Source of the DNA: Paragonimus skrjabini miyazakii
Taxonomy: Eukaryota > Platyhelminthes > Trematoda > Plagiorchiida > Troglotrematidae
Direction of reading: 5' to 3'
Assembly (NCBI GenBank): GCA_014338405.1
Contig: JTDE01022192.1
Span: 1 to 64,000 of the forward strand
Length of the DNA stretch: 64,000 nucleotides
Position numbers and translations under genes: made by a program. Shown piece after piece: positions 39,301 to 50,885 of this stretch (position 1 is its first letter; each line of letters begins with the position of its first letter). Under the pieces are notes generated by a model. The model was not told where the DNA came from and did no database searches. It saw only the letters and a list, made by a program, of their open reading frames with translations.

Positions 39301-41070
39301 GCAAATCACCATAAGGGTTTCCGGAGATCTTTCGAATGATCATACTAGAGTAAGGATAGGCTTTGAACTCCCGCTTTACTTACGTAGGAAACGCAGTATT
39401 TCATAAATTTGTTAACAGTTGTAAACGTTCTCTATTATAGGTATAAATAGTGTAATCTCTGTTTGGCTCAATCAGTTTCGAAAGGACTTGCATGGCAGCA
39501 TGAAAATAATCGCTGTGTACGTTGTCAGAAAACCGGAGTAGTAGATAATGCAGCGACCATAGGCTGTCAGTTTGTTCTGTGACACAAAACTCACAGTTTT
39601 TTCTGACATCTGTTTCAATCGAATCGATCAAGTGATATATAACTGAAGTCTTATTAAAATTAAATTTTCTTCGTTCCATTTCATTAACTATTAGTTTTCA
39701 GTGATGAAAACGTTCGTCATCATTTAAACTTCCTTGATTTTAACACCACCGCTCAAAGGAAACCCTGGTCGTTCATCGAAACTTTATTGTCAACTTTCTG
39801 TGGAAGTCCTTCAAAATCGTAGTTCCACAACTTATTACGCCAAAATCAATGCGCAGCTGTTTGAGATAATTCGCATTCTAAATTCCTGAATTTGGCAGAA
39901 CACCAGAATTTGTTCGGGTAGCGAATTACTGACCAAGTTAAATTAGTTTCATATTCTGAACATACATGGAAGTAAAGGTCTCCTTTCAGCTGATAGTATA
40001 ATGCTTTTCTGAAGGAGGCAGGTTTCTACATTCGTCAACGGTCATCCTTTAAAAACCTCCAAAGGCTTTACAGAGTGAACAAAATCGACGCCAATCGGAT
40101 ATTACAGGAAGTGGCAGGGACAAACTTCTGAGATAATTCCTGGAAAAGTGATCTCTTTCAATGTAGCTTGCTGGACGGCAATCAACTAAAACCAAGAAAT
40201 ATCCTTTTAAACGTCTTATCAAATCATCGATAATTTTAATGCCCGCGAGATGTAAACTTTCAACACATACAGCTGCATCTTTCTAGCGAAATAAGAACAA
40301 TTAACTTCATGATCATGAGTCAGGCAACAACGATCATTTTTAACTCGGTTCTGGCTATTCACGATGGTCCAATCGTCCATTCGTATACGAAAATCTTAAC
40401 AAAGCCGATGAAGACGGTTAGGTTGACAAAATAATCTTCCAAGCGAGGGAGACCTAATGGAACTCAGTGTGATTGACAAAAGTTACGGTAAAAATGCTCT
40501 TCCACCTCGAATGTGACCGAAACGAGTACTCGAATTACCTAACAGAACAGGTGTTCAAAATGGAACAACCGAGAACAACCTCGTGAAACTGCTATCAGTC
40601 AACAAGAAATTAATTTCTTGAAACCATCAGGCATAGCCGAGGGTGAGAGCGTGACAAACAATACCAAGAAATAAATGTTTATGGAATACGTAAGGATTGT
40701 TACAAGTAGACCGACAAAGGACACATTCCGTCTGTGCTGTCACAGTACAAAACCGATCACGACCGCTTATAGCACAATAGAAAAATGGTAGCAAAACTTT
40801 AGGTTCAACTTTGTACAAGCAAGTAAAAAATACTTCAGCGCAGTCATTGCATCGAACGGCTTCTCAAGTATGCCAAAAAATTCATGTGATGCATATATTA
40901 TCAGTGCAGTTTTACTGTTCAGCAGTGGAGTTGTTGGATTCCAACCGTAATTGCTGGAAAAATCTTGCCACAGCAGTCAATCTCCTAGTTCATTTGTTCA
41001 ACTCAGTATGAGTCACAGGGACGGATTGGCAACAGAGCACTCATGTGAAGTTTCCGAACTATTAGCGTCG
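33328..41070. other. MATE intron 1 (part), no recognisable gene
   Basis: The intron spans 33,328-43,393 (10,066 bp). In this part I see only chance open frames and no clear mobile element. A B-box-like GGAGTTCAAAGCC on the minus strand near 39,350 is too weak to call. Confidence 0.5.
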
Positions 41071-41212
41071 CCTCACAGCTCAGCTAATAGGGTGGTTGCC
41101 GCGTTTGAGCGTGCTGTTCCCATTGCTGGCTTAGACCTTGTCGAAGCCCCGATTTTTCACATTTGAGTCTCTTCTAATTTCTCAAATCTGCCAGACTACT
41201 TATCAGTAATAC
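41071..41212 (+). repeat. SINE-B copy, plus orientation, in MATE intron 1
   Basis: The tRNA-like head CAGCTCAGCTAATAGGGTGG followed by TTGCCGCGTTTGAGCGTG aligns with the 49.3-kb copy, including TGTCGAAGCC at the end of the tRNA part and CACATTTGAGTCTCTTCT after it. The tail ends in GCCAGACTACTTATCAGTAA, close to the SINE-A tail. The B-box region is degraded (GGCTTAGACC). Confidence 0.6.
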
Positions 41213-43393
41213 AAACAAACCTCAGAAAAATTACAGCCACCGTTAATTTTGTTGATACTTTGGCGATCGGTCACATCTGGTATCACTTGAATGATGCCGC
41301 GGATGTACGTCCCACCCAACTGAGTTTTTCATGGTTGGTTAGGCGAGTTTTTCCAAAAATGATTTGACGGTTGGCTTTATCTTATTCTTTTAACTACGGA
41401 TGGTGCATTGTACCGATAAGGCTAAAACAATGGGATCTCGAAACCGACGCCGCGTGGGTTCTAGCTTTAAATGTTCTTTGTAAGTAATCACATCTGGTTA
41501 AAAATTTAGATAACTAATAAGACACCGTTTTTTTTGCTCTCAAGTACTTTTAGTTCGCTTGACTTCAGAACTGTCCCAGAAGTATGTGAATCAGATGTTA
41601 TTTCATGCATTCCAGAGTAATCATACTATGTAATTACCCCCAAAGTGTTGTACTGTTTCACGTATTCCGTACAAGCGTTTGACAGTGAGCGACAAAATTA
41701 TCGAGTAGGGATCTCTACTATACTCTAGCACCAAATGCAGAAGGTGTTTATTTCAGTCCCACAAACTGTTGTGCGCGTGAACAACGAGCCCTAAACCTGG
41801 AACACACAAAACGCCACCAAGTTTCTTTACTGCTTGTGGCACCGCATCGGTATACATATAAAAGTCCGGAGATGATGTACTTGAAGAATTTATACCATTA
41901 CCCAATAAAGTTTCGGCAGGCGGGATAATTAAGTGCAATTCTGTAACAGAACGATAAAGTCGTATCCACGTCAAAACATTCAAAAGTTGATTGAGAGTGA
42001 CTTTTGCTCACTTATACTCCGCGGTTTTCTCACAATAGCTTTCAAGAGTGTTAAATATGGTTGCCACAGTCCAGCCGGAAATATCCGATAGAACCGTTTC
42101 CATCGAAGCCTATCTGTGTAGGTCAGACACTAACGCATTTTTGAGATCAAACATAAATATTATATAGGTACTTCATTAGGAGGGTAGACTAAAACATCTA
42201 CCATTCAACATTTAGCGTTTGAAATCTGGTTGACAATATATCAGGTCAAAGTGAAAATGCGCCTGTGGATGGTGGGACAGACCACATATGCCCATCAATT
42301 TTATAAGCGTCAGCCAAAACATGTTGGCGGTTAGGTTGCCATGCAACCAACTTGAATAAGAAGTTTACTTTTGTGCAGCCACACCTGGTCTATTCCATGC
42401 CAAGTCGGGTTTACTTAGTAAGCATATGGCCTGTTTGCCATTGCAAGGGAAGAGGTTAAATATTCTTGCAGCAGTCAAAGTACGGCACACGATGAATGAC
42501 CATTTGTTAGTAGCTTAGCGCCAAAGTTAGGATCCAGTAATATAATAGTCAGTGTACATCAAGCTCGCCGTAAATGCCGAACAAAAATGTCCGTCCTAGC
42601 GAAAGAGTAGGTGACAGGGGGCTATCGACATTTTCTGTCAAGTCGTTGAGAATTGCTTTACGTTCTGGATGGTGCACTTTTGAGAGCGGCCAATATATTT
42701 CGTTACAAATTGGGACTGCTAGAGCCTGATAAGTAAACACTAAAGACATTTCTTTTGGGAAAGTTTTACACATCAACACATTAATAAGGCAACGAGCGAA
42801 ACGTTATGGAGATCATTATCGGAACTAAAGTTCTGACGACGACAGTACTCAGATTTAGACATTTTTTATTCACTGTCAACGTTACTCATCGTTATGTGTT
42901 ATTCTGTTACGTTATGCAGAGTTTTCTGTATGTTTACATTGAGCATAAAAGCAGCTTACTCCCCTCATAATTGGGTTACACTGCCTATGCAATTATTTTG
43001 CCTTCTCAGATTGACCACCATTTACTACTGCACTTCTTTATAATGAGCCTCCAGTTTGTTAACTTGCGCGGTTCGTGTGTGAGGAAAAACAAAGTATCAA
43101 GCTACGGTTTTTGTATTTCGTTGTGGTTCTACAGTTCAATTGACGGAGTTTGACCAACAATTTCATTGAATTTTCCCATGCAGTGCACATGATATATTTT
43201 CATCCTTCAAACGGAAAGTTTAATAACTTGACTACATTTAACCACACATAACTTAATCAAATAATATTGGGTTTAATCTTAAAACTGATTTACTAAAAGT
43301 GAAAGTAAAGCAGGTGACCTGTTGAAAGTTGATAAGTAAATGGTCATTTTAATTGAATACTATTATCACGTCCTCTCCATTTTTCGTTCACAG
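41213..43393. other. Remainder of MATE intron 1
   Basis: No recognisable gene or repeat. The minus-strand frames at 41,753-41,983 and 42,549-42,779 are unassigned and have no splice context. Confidence 0.45.
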
Positions 43394-43564
43394 ACCGTGA
43401 CATCTCTTTTCACATTCACTTTCGGGCCTGTGAGCATCGCTTTCTGTGGACATTTGGGAAAGACAGAGTTGGCTACAATCGGTCTTTCCATGGCAGTGTT
43501 CAATATGGCCGGAATAATCGTAGTTACGGGGCTGCTAACGGCTTGTGACACCATTTTTGCCCAA
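43394..43564 (+). CDS. SLC47: MATE/SLC47 transporter, exon with first two membrane helices
   Basis: This is a 171-base, phase 0-0 exon (57 codons) between the acceptor TTCGTTCACAG and the donor GTAAGA. It encodes TVTSLFTFTFGPVSIAFCGH, LGKTELATIGLSMAVFNMAG and, at the end, LTACDTIFAQ. FCGHLGK, the alternating hydrophobic helices and ACDT-x3-Q are hallmark positions of the MATE family; human SLC47A1 has CGHLGK and SACDTLISQ at the same spacing. The exon is therefore the loop and second helix that help form the N-lobe cation pocket. The ancestral partner of the next exon begins ~17 residues further on, so a small exon is missing between this one and 52,929. Confidence 0.93.
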
Positions 43565-44031
43565 GTAAGACAAAAGTTAACTTCTCAGACATGACAATCA
43601 CTTCACTATACGAATTTGACAACAATAGTTTACAAACAAGTCTGCTCAAGGCAATGGTTGTTTGCTGATGGAGTGTTTAACGACAGTATGAATTTTTTCG
43701 GTCTAGCTGAAATGATAGTTTAGAAAAGATATTCTGTATACAGATGACATGGTCACAGAAAAACTCTGATAATTAATGACGAGTTTGTTGTCATTCACAT
43801 ATGTAACCACTTTTTCAGTCATCATTAAGGTCATCAAACGAACTAAAACGGGTAAATGATGACATAGGTTATTCACATTGAAGTGTGCTAAAATTCAGAG
43901 GCTGTTGAGTCCGCAAAGAGAGCAAAAGACTGACTGTTTATCAGCCTTGTTTTCCGCCTCCATCTGTAAACCTACGGCCACTAAATTGTTTTTAATCACA
44001 GATACCTCTGCCAATCTTCACTATTACTGGC
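43565..44031. other. Start of MATE intron 2
   Basis: Non-coding. Searched by eye for the expected short exon (TFG or TYG start, Gln-Arg near the end); none found. Confidence 0.5.
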
Positions 44032-44055
44032 AGCGATTTAGCGATTCAGCGATTG
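44032..44055 (-). repeat. Terminal octamer repeats of the CR1-like LINE
   Basis: On the minus strand: AATCGCTG, AATCGCTA, AATCGCTG. Short 8-bp direct repeats at the 3' end are characteristic of CR1-clade elements and mark this end as the genuine 3' terminus. Confidence 0.75.
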
Positions 44056-45607
44056 ATACACGGGTTCGAGGTAGTGGTCCAAGGTTCCCGGATCCAGTAA
44101 GTCTTTCTTGGTCAGTGTCAAGCGGGCGTCTGTTGATCTGAAAGACAACAATTGAAAACGGAGTGTAGCATCGCTCTTGGGGATTACAGTAAATACCAGA
44201 AACAAAGTCCGATTACCAGCATAACAGTGTTTCAAAATGAGAGTCAAGTAATGTTTTAAAACGATGGCTAGAAGCGCTGCTAACGACCTCAGCAGGAAAA
44301 CTGTTTCAAAGGTTAATAACTCTGTAAGAAAAGAACTGCTGCCTTAGAAAGGTCCGAGGACGAAGCTTGAACAGCTTCTTGTTATGTCCTCGCAGGCCGT
44401 CACTATTCGATATGATGAAGAATTGTTAAACGAGACCTACTCTAAAGAAGAAGTGTGTAAGAATTAAATCACCACGGAATTTTCGAAATTCAAGTGGGTA
44501 TAGATTTCAAGTCTGGATTCATACGTGACACTTTTTGTGCTTGTGACTAGTTTGGTAGCCGCGTGCTGGACACGATCAACAGCTAATATGTCTTTCTTCA
44601 GTCCATTAGCATACTCGAGGAACGGTTTTATATAAACCCCGTAAAGAGTTTGAAACGCTCTCTTATCTATGCGGGGGAAAGTGCGCTTAATCATCCTGAA
44701 AGCAGCAAATCCTTTCTTCGCTGACATCTCATGGTGATGAGCCAAAGATAATTTACACGATAACCAGATGCCCAGATCTTTCTTCACATCGATTTTCGTG
44801 ATATCTACTGTGCTGAGTGCACTATGAATCGCGAAGGCATTGCCAGAGTCTCCACCGAGTGACACATACGCGCACTTACTGTCATTTAGTGGAAGACTCC
44901 AGTCGTCTGACCAAGGCTTTATCACGTCGAGATCAGTCTACAGTGCACTGGGGTCAGTGGCGTTCCAGATTCTCAGGTCATGGGCGTATAGCAAGACGGG
45001 GCTACAAATATTTCCGTGAAGGTCATTGATGTAGATCAGAAGTAGCGGAGGACCTAGCACTGACCCTTGAGGAACTCCCGTAGAAATGAAAGAGGGAAAT
45101 CGAAGGTCTGATCCAGTTTTAACTCCAAATGTCCTATTATCGAGTAAGGAAAACAATCCAGTGAAGAACATCTCCTTGAATGCCATAGGCTACCAGTTTG
45201 TGTTTCATGGGGCCGTGTGAGACACGGTCGAAAGTCTTGACAAAGTCGAAGAAGATAGCATTTGAGATAAGGCCATTGTCTCTGGCCTCCGTCAGACTAT
45301 CCATGAAAATAAGCATATTAATTATGCATAACCGGTTAGAAAGGAAGCCATACTTGGCACAAGAAAAAAGACGGTTTGATAAGAAGTGATTGAGGATGAC
45401 ACGCTTTAATAAGCGCTCCAGTATCTTGCATGGAATGCTAGTAAGGCTTATTGGCCGATAGCTAGCCAGAGATCGCCGGTCGCTCGTTTTAATTATGGGC
45501 ATGACCATCACCTCTTTCCACGCGCTAAGAAGAATGCCAGTCTGGAGTGTCTGTTTAAACAGTTTGTAAGAGTGTTCTGCCAGACTAGCAGCAAAAAAGT
45601 TTAACAT
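44032..45607 (-). mobile_element. CR1-like LINE, 5'-truncated, nearly intact reverse transcriptase
   Basis: Minus strand, antisense in MATE intron 2. The frame runs from ~45,605 to a TAA at 44,215-44,213, about 465 codons. Blocks in order are YRPISLTSIPCKILERLL, FFDFVKTFDRVSHGPMKHKL (catalytic block A), GVPQGSVLGPPLLLIYINDL (block B), YAHDLRIW (catalytic YADD changed to YAHD), SLPLNDSKCAYVSLG, KKDLGIWLS, TLYGVYIKPFLEYAN and the CR1-type C-terminus RGHNKKLFKLRPRTFLRQQF with SHRFKTLLDSHFETLL. Only a frameshift near 45,150 and a few stops (near 44,935, at 44,464 and within the last 60 codons) were noticed, so it is young but dead. A ~180-base 3' UTR ends in three 8-bp repeats. Cut off at ~45,607 within the fingers domain; endonuclease absent. 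Confidence 0.9.
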
Positions 45608-45866
45608 TTCGAATTACATGGGCTGTTTTCAGAAGTGTACGCAAATTTAAATAAATGTGTAGATTTTGGTGGTTGCTGTGGGTAAATAGTTGGAACCATT
45701 TAGACATTGAAAAATTCACCGAGCTTGGCATTTACGTTGTAAACGTTTACTCGCCAAACAAGATGAAACTATCTGTGCGTAAGTGTTTTAGAATATAAGT
45801 TTGAGCAGGGCGTTTAGTGAAGTGTGACGAATGCCCGCAAATATAACCGGGTCGGTTAACTTTCTG

Positions 45867-46135
45867 ACCCGAATTCTGAGTGGTCACTTTCTGCTCCTTT
45901 GACATATGACCTAAACTACCAGTGGTTAATTTTGGTGCATTTGAACTTTGACCCGAAGCCCGATTGGTTATTTCCTGAACATTTTTAATTTATGATCTGG
46001 AATCTGATCGGCTGCTCTCTGCTGCTATTAAACGTTGACCCTGAATCTGACTTGTTGGTCCTTGTCTTTTGATTGAGTAGGTCACATCGGTTTTGGAATT
46101 CGATCCGACTGATTATTCATTGTCCCGCTTTGATC
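45867..46135 (+). repeat. Degenerate tandem repeat, unit 42-44 bp
   Basis: Unit starts line up at 45,867 (ACCCGAATTCTGAGTGGT), 45,909 (ACCTAAACTACCAGTGGT), 45,951 (ACCCGAAGCCCGATTGGT), 45,995 (ATCTGGAATCTGATCGGC) and 46,038 (ACCCTGAATCTGACTTGT), with a weaker unit from ~46,090. Each unit continues with a T-rich second half ending in TTTG or TATG. The window shows about five to six diverged copies, in MATE intron 2, a little beyond the truncated 5' end of the LINE. No coding frame persists. Confidence 0.7.
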
Positions 46136-46659
46136 ACTGGTCCGATGCGTCTAAATTGCTCCCTTCCGGTTTGCCGGTATTTCAGCTTGATGACGTTCAC
46201 ACCTCCTCAATCGATTGCTTGCAATTATTCATATATATTGTCCAGCTCGATGAGTTTGTCTGTTGAGCAAGTCGATGAGTACCAAGCCTCCAGAAATTCC
46301 TTTGCATGTCTGGTGTTAGCCAATATAAGGACTACTACGGTGTTGGGGTTAAAAGCGTGCTCATTTTAATCCTGTTGGATGGAAAATAAAGAAAATTTGT
46401 CATATCTGTTGACGATCAATTCATGTTAAGAATTTCCACCCACTTTGACTGACACAATGTTGTCCACTGTCACTGCATTGCATTCTGTATATAATGTTTT
46501 TTATTGGCGGATTTTAGTTGTTCCTTCAGATTCAAGCGTACCGTTCGTAATGTTGCCATTGACATGTGCGATGAGGTGATGCCCTACTGTCTCAGAAGTC
46601 TTGCCGTCACTTTTGATGCAATTTAGGTGCATAGTAGTACAGTTCGTTTCGTTGCTAAT
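46136..46659. other. Intronic stretch, possibly further PLE sequence
   Basis: Lies on the 3' side of the PLE reverse transcriptase fragment (minus strand). Pieces such as a DGKTSETVGHHLIAHVNG reading could be remains of the linker to the endonuclease, but the match is too weak to extend the element. Confidence 0.3.
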
Positions 46660-47130
46660 TCCGTAGAACTTACATCAGTTTGTTTCCGCACCAAACTCCA
46701 TCTGATGAAAGTTCTTGAGTATCCGTTGCGAAGAAGTACCCAGTACAAGTGCTTTCACCCTTCTTCGAAGCTGTGTGGCACTACAGTGTGTTTCAGCAGT
46801 TTTAAACAGATTTCGAACGCAACTTCTTTGGTGACAGACTGAGTGACTGATGTGAAAACTCACGGGTTGGTCCGTGTGTGTTTCTTTCCAGCAAACCGAT
46901 GTCTCCTGTGTTTCACCAATTTCGCCGCTGTTTAGTACGTCAAAGGCAGCGGCTGATTGTCAGTTTTAATCTCCAGGATAAATTTCCCACCACTGAAAAC
47001 GTTGTTAAGCAGTCTGTATGTGTCTACCATTATCAAGAGTCTAAGGCTTACGAATGTTTCGTCGATAAATCATACCCACAGTTTGGGCTGGATCTTCAGC
47101 GACACAATACAGTCTGACCTCTGCATCATA
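46660..47130 (-). mobile_element. Penelope-like element reverse transcriptase fragment
   Basis: On the minus strand, GGKFILEIKTDNQPLPLTY is followed by SVCWKETHTDQPVSFHISHS and RNLFKTAETHCSATQLRRRV. These match the PLE block order: an N-x-LPFLD-like stretch, VYRKPTHTDQYLSFHS, then V-x-TLFKRAE-x-HC. Upstream, IYRRNIRKP stands where the family has RYVDDTF, so the catalytic box is destroyed. A stop follows LPLTY. The element is antisense to the host gene. It is unlinked to the PLE 3' ends at 2 and 50.6 kb, and whether it is the same subfamily cannot be told. Confidence 0.7.
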
Positions 47131-49280
47131 TCATACTTTCTTCCGTACCAATAGCAAATGAAGGAGGTCCTCTCATGACTTAATCAGTAGTAGTTGCGGA
47201 GATTAAAAGAAAATGTTTTACCAAAACAATGTTTATTTATTGGGAGGATCTCACAAGTACTGTTTCAGTACTCTGCGTTAAGTTAATTAACCCACCACAA
47301 TATTTAAAAGTTTGAGGATATCCATAATTTTAGAAATCCGCCAACTGCATACTAAGTTATTTGTGCATAATAATTTCTATCATTTCCAGACGTACGGAAG
47401 CAAGACAAGAAATAAAATAAGCATGCAAATGAAAAAAGGTGAGTTCTGACGTGAGTTTCACATTTCCATTGATTAGGTGCATTTGATTCCCAGATAGACA
47501 TTTAAGGCGCTTATAGATTCTGTTGTTTCTAATAAGGAAGATCATTGCCTGCTCTTTGCTGTCTGTGAGTTTCGTATAGAATAAAATCACTGCGAGTATT
47601 CAAGCACGCAAAGTAAATGGATTGAGGGTTAGTGAAGATAAACTCAGAAAACGAATGGCCAACAAAATATCAGTATCGATCAGTGAAATGCAGATAAAAG
47701 GACGTCTTGATATATACAAGTATTTGTTAGTCTAAGGGGATGAACAGGGAGCTTGCATTGCCTATCGTTTCCTTCGGATACGTCGATTGATTAGGATCTT
47801 AACAATCAAAAGTACTTTTTATGTAATATGGTTTGGTTGTTTGTTTGCCCGATATAGGCGCCTCGATGTTGTATATTTGAATATAGACGTAGCTATTTTT
47901 AGTAGTTAGGCCCATTCCCCTCCGGGTTTTTGTTGGATGCCTTATTTTCTGATAACTCATTAATGGCTCAGACCAGTATGTAACTGAATGAGTCACAGTA
48001 GAAAGAAATGGATGTGTTGAGTACATTTCTCTTGATCCCTGTGTAGTACATTGCAAACCTGTGTAATGCTGTTAGCTCTGTTTAGTAGCTCACTATCTTG
48101 AGCTCAGCTACTCGTGCCGCGGCGTGCCTCTGGAAATTTTCAATGAACCTCACCATTTTGAAGTTATAGGCGACACGGCAGATGATAGATCCTGATGATG
48201 AACAAACTAGGAAATCTTCAATAGGGTGGGACAAAAATCTGTGTGAATTTGAATGTCCCTAACGATATCTGATTACTTTTGTGCAAAGTTCACACGCATG
48301 TCCCATGTGTTTCCATTCTTATTTACATAGAATCAAGTTGATATAATCACAGTAGAAGTTGGTAACGTTTCGTACTCAGCATAACGTTCGTTCACGTTGA
48401 ACTGAATTTGGCATCTATACAAGATTTTTATGTTATACAGAAACTGTACACTTCACGGAATGCCTGCCATCTGTAGAGATTAACACTAACGGTTAAAAAG
48501 TGCTTGGCTATTATTTACGGAATAAGTGAGTGGTGATTGATCAGTCTGCTGGGTATAATTGTTTGATATTTTAACCTACGGGGACTATACTTACTGACCG
48601 CAGATGAGCTCTCTATGATTTATGCAAACAGGCTTCCACATTAAAAACACATACTGCATTACAGCTGAACCTCACAGATATAAAAGAGAATACGAGTTCA
48701 AATTGTTCACTGAAATGGGGTACCCCAGTCAGTTTAAGTTGCATGTTCCGGGAGTTGAACAAGAACTGAACGTGCTCGAACAAACACAAAAGACAGTGTC
48801 ATAAATTCACCGCACTTCTGAATCAAAGCAAAACTGTTTAAACCACTGAGCATCCAGACCTTGCACAAGATGATTGCCTCAGCTTCCTTCACTTTGGTGA
48901 ACGCCAATGATCATGTGAAATCAGCGGAGCACTCTGGGATTGGTCTATGCGATTCCGCATCTCGGCTTTGACCAGCACCACACAGAGAAGACAAACAACA
49001 GAGTATGTACAGTTACTGCATGAACAGTGCGCTGACTCCAGAGCAAAACTCTGATACTACAGCGCCAACAGGAGTGACAAAGTTAACGCGGACGACACAA
49101 TAATGATCATGCGGGAGAAACTGAAATAGGGACTCTCTGTTTCCGAGACCCGTTCAGTTGACAAGGGGACACAAACGGCCACTACGTCAGCGTCGTTGAT
49201 GCTGGAGCCTGGGCCAACGAAAGGCAACGTGACAAGCAAACACGGTGAGCAACAGGACAGTTCATTTTCGAGAATCAATT
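47131..49280. other. Intronic stretch without recognisable gene
   Basis: MATE intron 2. Open frames at 47,357-47,590, 47,799-48,056 and 49,057-49,278 (minus) have no family signature; the last lies just downstream of a SINE-B copy. Confidence 0.45.
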
Positions 49281-49390
49281 AAATGAGACCCAATTGTGAA
49301 AAGTCAAGGCTTCGGCCGGATTCGAACTCGCGACAGAAACATCATACCCCAACACGGCAAGCGCCCTACCAGCTGAGCTACGAAACCGCA
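49281..49390 (-). repeat. SINE-B copy with well preserved tRNA-like head
   Basis: The tRNA-like part is 49,309-49,387 on the minus strand. Acceptor strands GGTTTCG and CGAAGCC pair over 7 bp with one G-U. The D arm is GCTCAGCTGGTAGGGC and the T loop GAGTTCGAATC (a consensus B box). The D-arm region TAGCTCAGCTGG is an A box. No proper anticodon stem forms, and two T-stem pairs are mismatched, so it is not a working tRNA gene. The post-tRNA block TTTTCACAATTGGGTCTC is shared with the copies at 24.0 and 41.1 kb, which makes it a SINE. Confidence 0.7.
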
Positions 49391-50629
49391 GCAGCAGTCT
49401 GGAACTTTTACATTCACTCAAGGTAGTGAACAGATGTGGTGCCATAAGATCCGTAAAAATGCTTATGATTGCTCGAAGTAATCTGTAAATACCAGGAGAT
49501 CAATGCTGTTTATTTTGTGCGAGTTCGAAGCGAATATTACTTATGCTCTAGATTGTCACATCAACAAAAAAATTCAGGTTGATCTCACTGGACTGAACAA
49601 CGACACCAATGAACTGTTGCTACTAAGACGGATGTCATTATCCTGATAAAGCATGGCCTAGGTTAAAGAAACTAATGAAAATGGATAACGGTAAACAAAG
49701 ATGTGTGAAGACCTGCCTCGTACAACAGACTAAGCAGACAACCGACATAATCATGAGATACTTCTAAAATTTAGACATGAGCAACTGGGTACATATCGGC
49801 AATGGTACCAATATTCTTAAAATAAACGGTGTAGATTCTCAGTAGAAGATAAGTAACACTTTGTCGTCATCACACGGGATTGGAATTTGGGGGGTACTAC
49901 ACTTGTTCCAGGAACAGTTTGCACTAATCCGAACCAAAGCCCTTTGGACGGGTTGCAGACATATTCTTGTATATCGTTACATATTTTAAAAATTGTTGAG
50001 AAACGTTATAATTAAGAAAAGCCAGACAAATTTTGGTAACTTAGTATGATCCATTCGATCTATACAACATTATGAACGGTGGATGCTGTTTTCGAAATGA
50101 ATCAGTTGTTATCGTTGGAATGATCAGCTGTTTTCGAGTTTCTGCTTTTCTGTTCGAAAAACAATAATGTATTTTTAGCACACTTCGCTGGTAATTCAGA
50201 AGGTACACCATGTATTTATGTTGACATCGTTGACCTACCGTATCTTTTCTACCCGTTTGTTCTGAGCCCATGCTGTTTAAGATGAAACAGACATTAACTA
50301 AATAAAATAGCGTAGCCAAGACAATTTTCGTCAAACGAAATGAAACCAAGTTCATTGGGACAATTTTAGTTGGGCGTTTGTGTTTGTTCAAATTTATACA
50401 CGTATTGTGTCAAGCGGAATAACACAAAATTTTGGGTACGAAAGTCCATTATGTTAGTCCCGTGGACGTCGCAGCTAGTTTGACGTAGAAACAGCTTTTA
50501 AAACTAAGAAAAAAAGAGGCTAGATTTACAGACTTCACGGGAAGCGTACATGCATTATTTTATTCAGAAATTACCATATCTTGATTGACAGTGTCAAATA
50601 GATTGACCCAGTGAAAAAAATATTGCTAC
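49391..50629. other. Intronic stretch without recognisable gene
   Basis: MATE intron 2. The 116-codon minus-strand open frame at 50,041-50,391 has no recognisable domain or splice context. Confidence 0.45.
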
Positions 50630-50885
50630 CTAATCGTTAGCGGTTAGCGTGGCAATGCTCATCACGCAACATCGACCAGTATTATGTGCTCGGAAGGCGC
50701 TGACACAATCAATCTCCTTGCCGTGGAAACGATTACACTATTAGCGTGAAAGGTCAGCACTGTGGTTGGTTCGTTCAATTGTTGATGCTATACGCAGTTT
50801 GTATAAAATTTGCTAGTTTTACGTTGGCGACCGATGAGAGTAAATCGAAATGTTAACATCTCGCGAAATATATCTTCTCTCTGTT
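50630..50885 (+). mobile_element. Penelope-like element, extreme 3' end
   Basis: This is a second copy of the region 2,158-2,410, ~80% identical by eye. The GIY-YIG tail is readable as VAMLITQHRPVLCARKALTQ, where copy A has EAMLIKQHRPVLC; the conserved glutamate of copy A is V here. The non-coding 3' region with TTTGTATAAAATTTGCTAG and the hammerhead motif follows. The copy starts abruptly at ~50,630, consistent with 5' truncation, and lies in MATE intron 2 in the sense direction. Confidence 0.75.
50820..50868 (+). ncRNA. Hammerhead ribozyme-like motif, second copy
   Basis: The catalytic box is at 50,831-50,837 but reads CCGATGA, a change at the invariant second position. CGAAA is at 50,846-50,850. 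The 2-bp stem II (GA/TC around GTAAA) and 3-bp stem III (ATG TTAA CAT) are intact, and C50,860 is the predicted cleavage position. Here stem I does form: GCGA before the core pairs with TCGC after the cleavage site. The copy at 2.35 kb has the intact core but a broken stem I, so the two are complementary relics of one active ancestor. Confidence 0.65.

Noticed and set aside
39340..39400. SINE-A remnant on the minus strand with GGAGTTCAAAGCC
   Set aside because: The similarity covers only the B box and ~20 bases before it. Head and tail are absent.
47085..47117. Missing MATE exon starting after CCCACAG with FGLDLQR
   Set aside because: It lacks the expected T before FG and the following N/K-rich residues, and the stretch is explained by the antisense PLE reverse transcriptase.
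49309..49387. Functional tRNA gene on the minus strand
   Set aside because: The anticodon stem does not form and the T stem has two mismatches. The flank is shared with two other copies, so it is a SINE.
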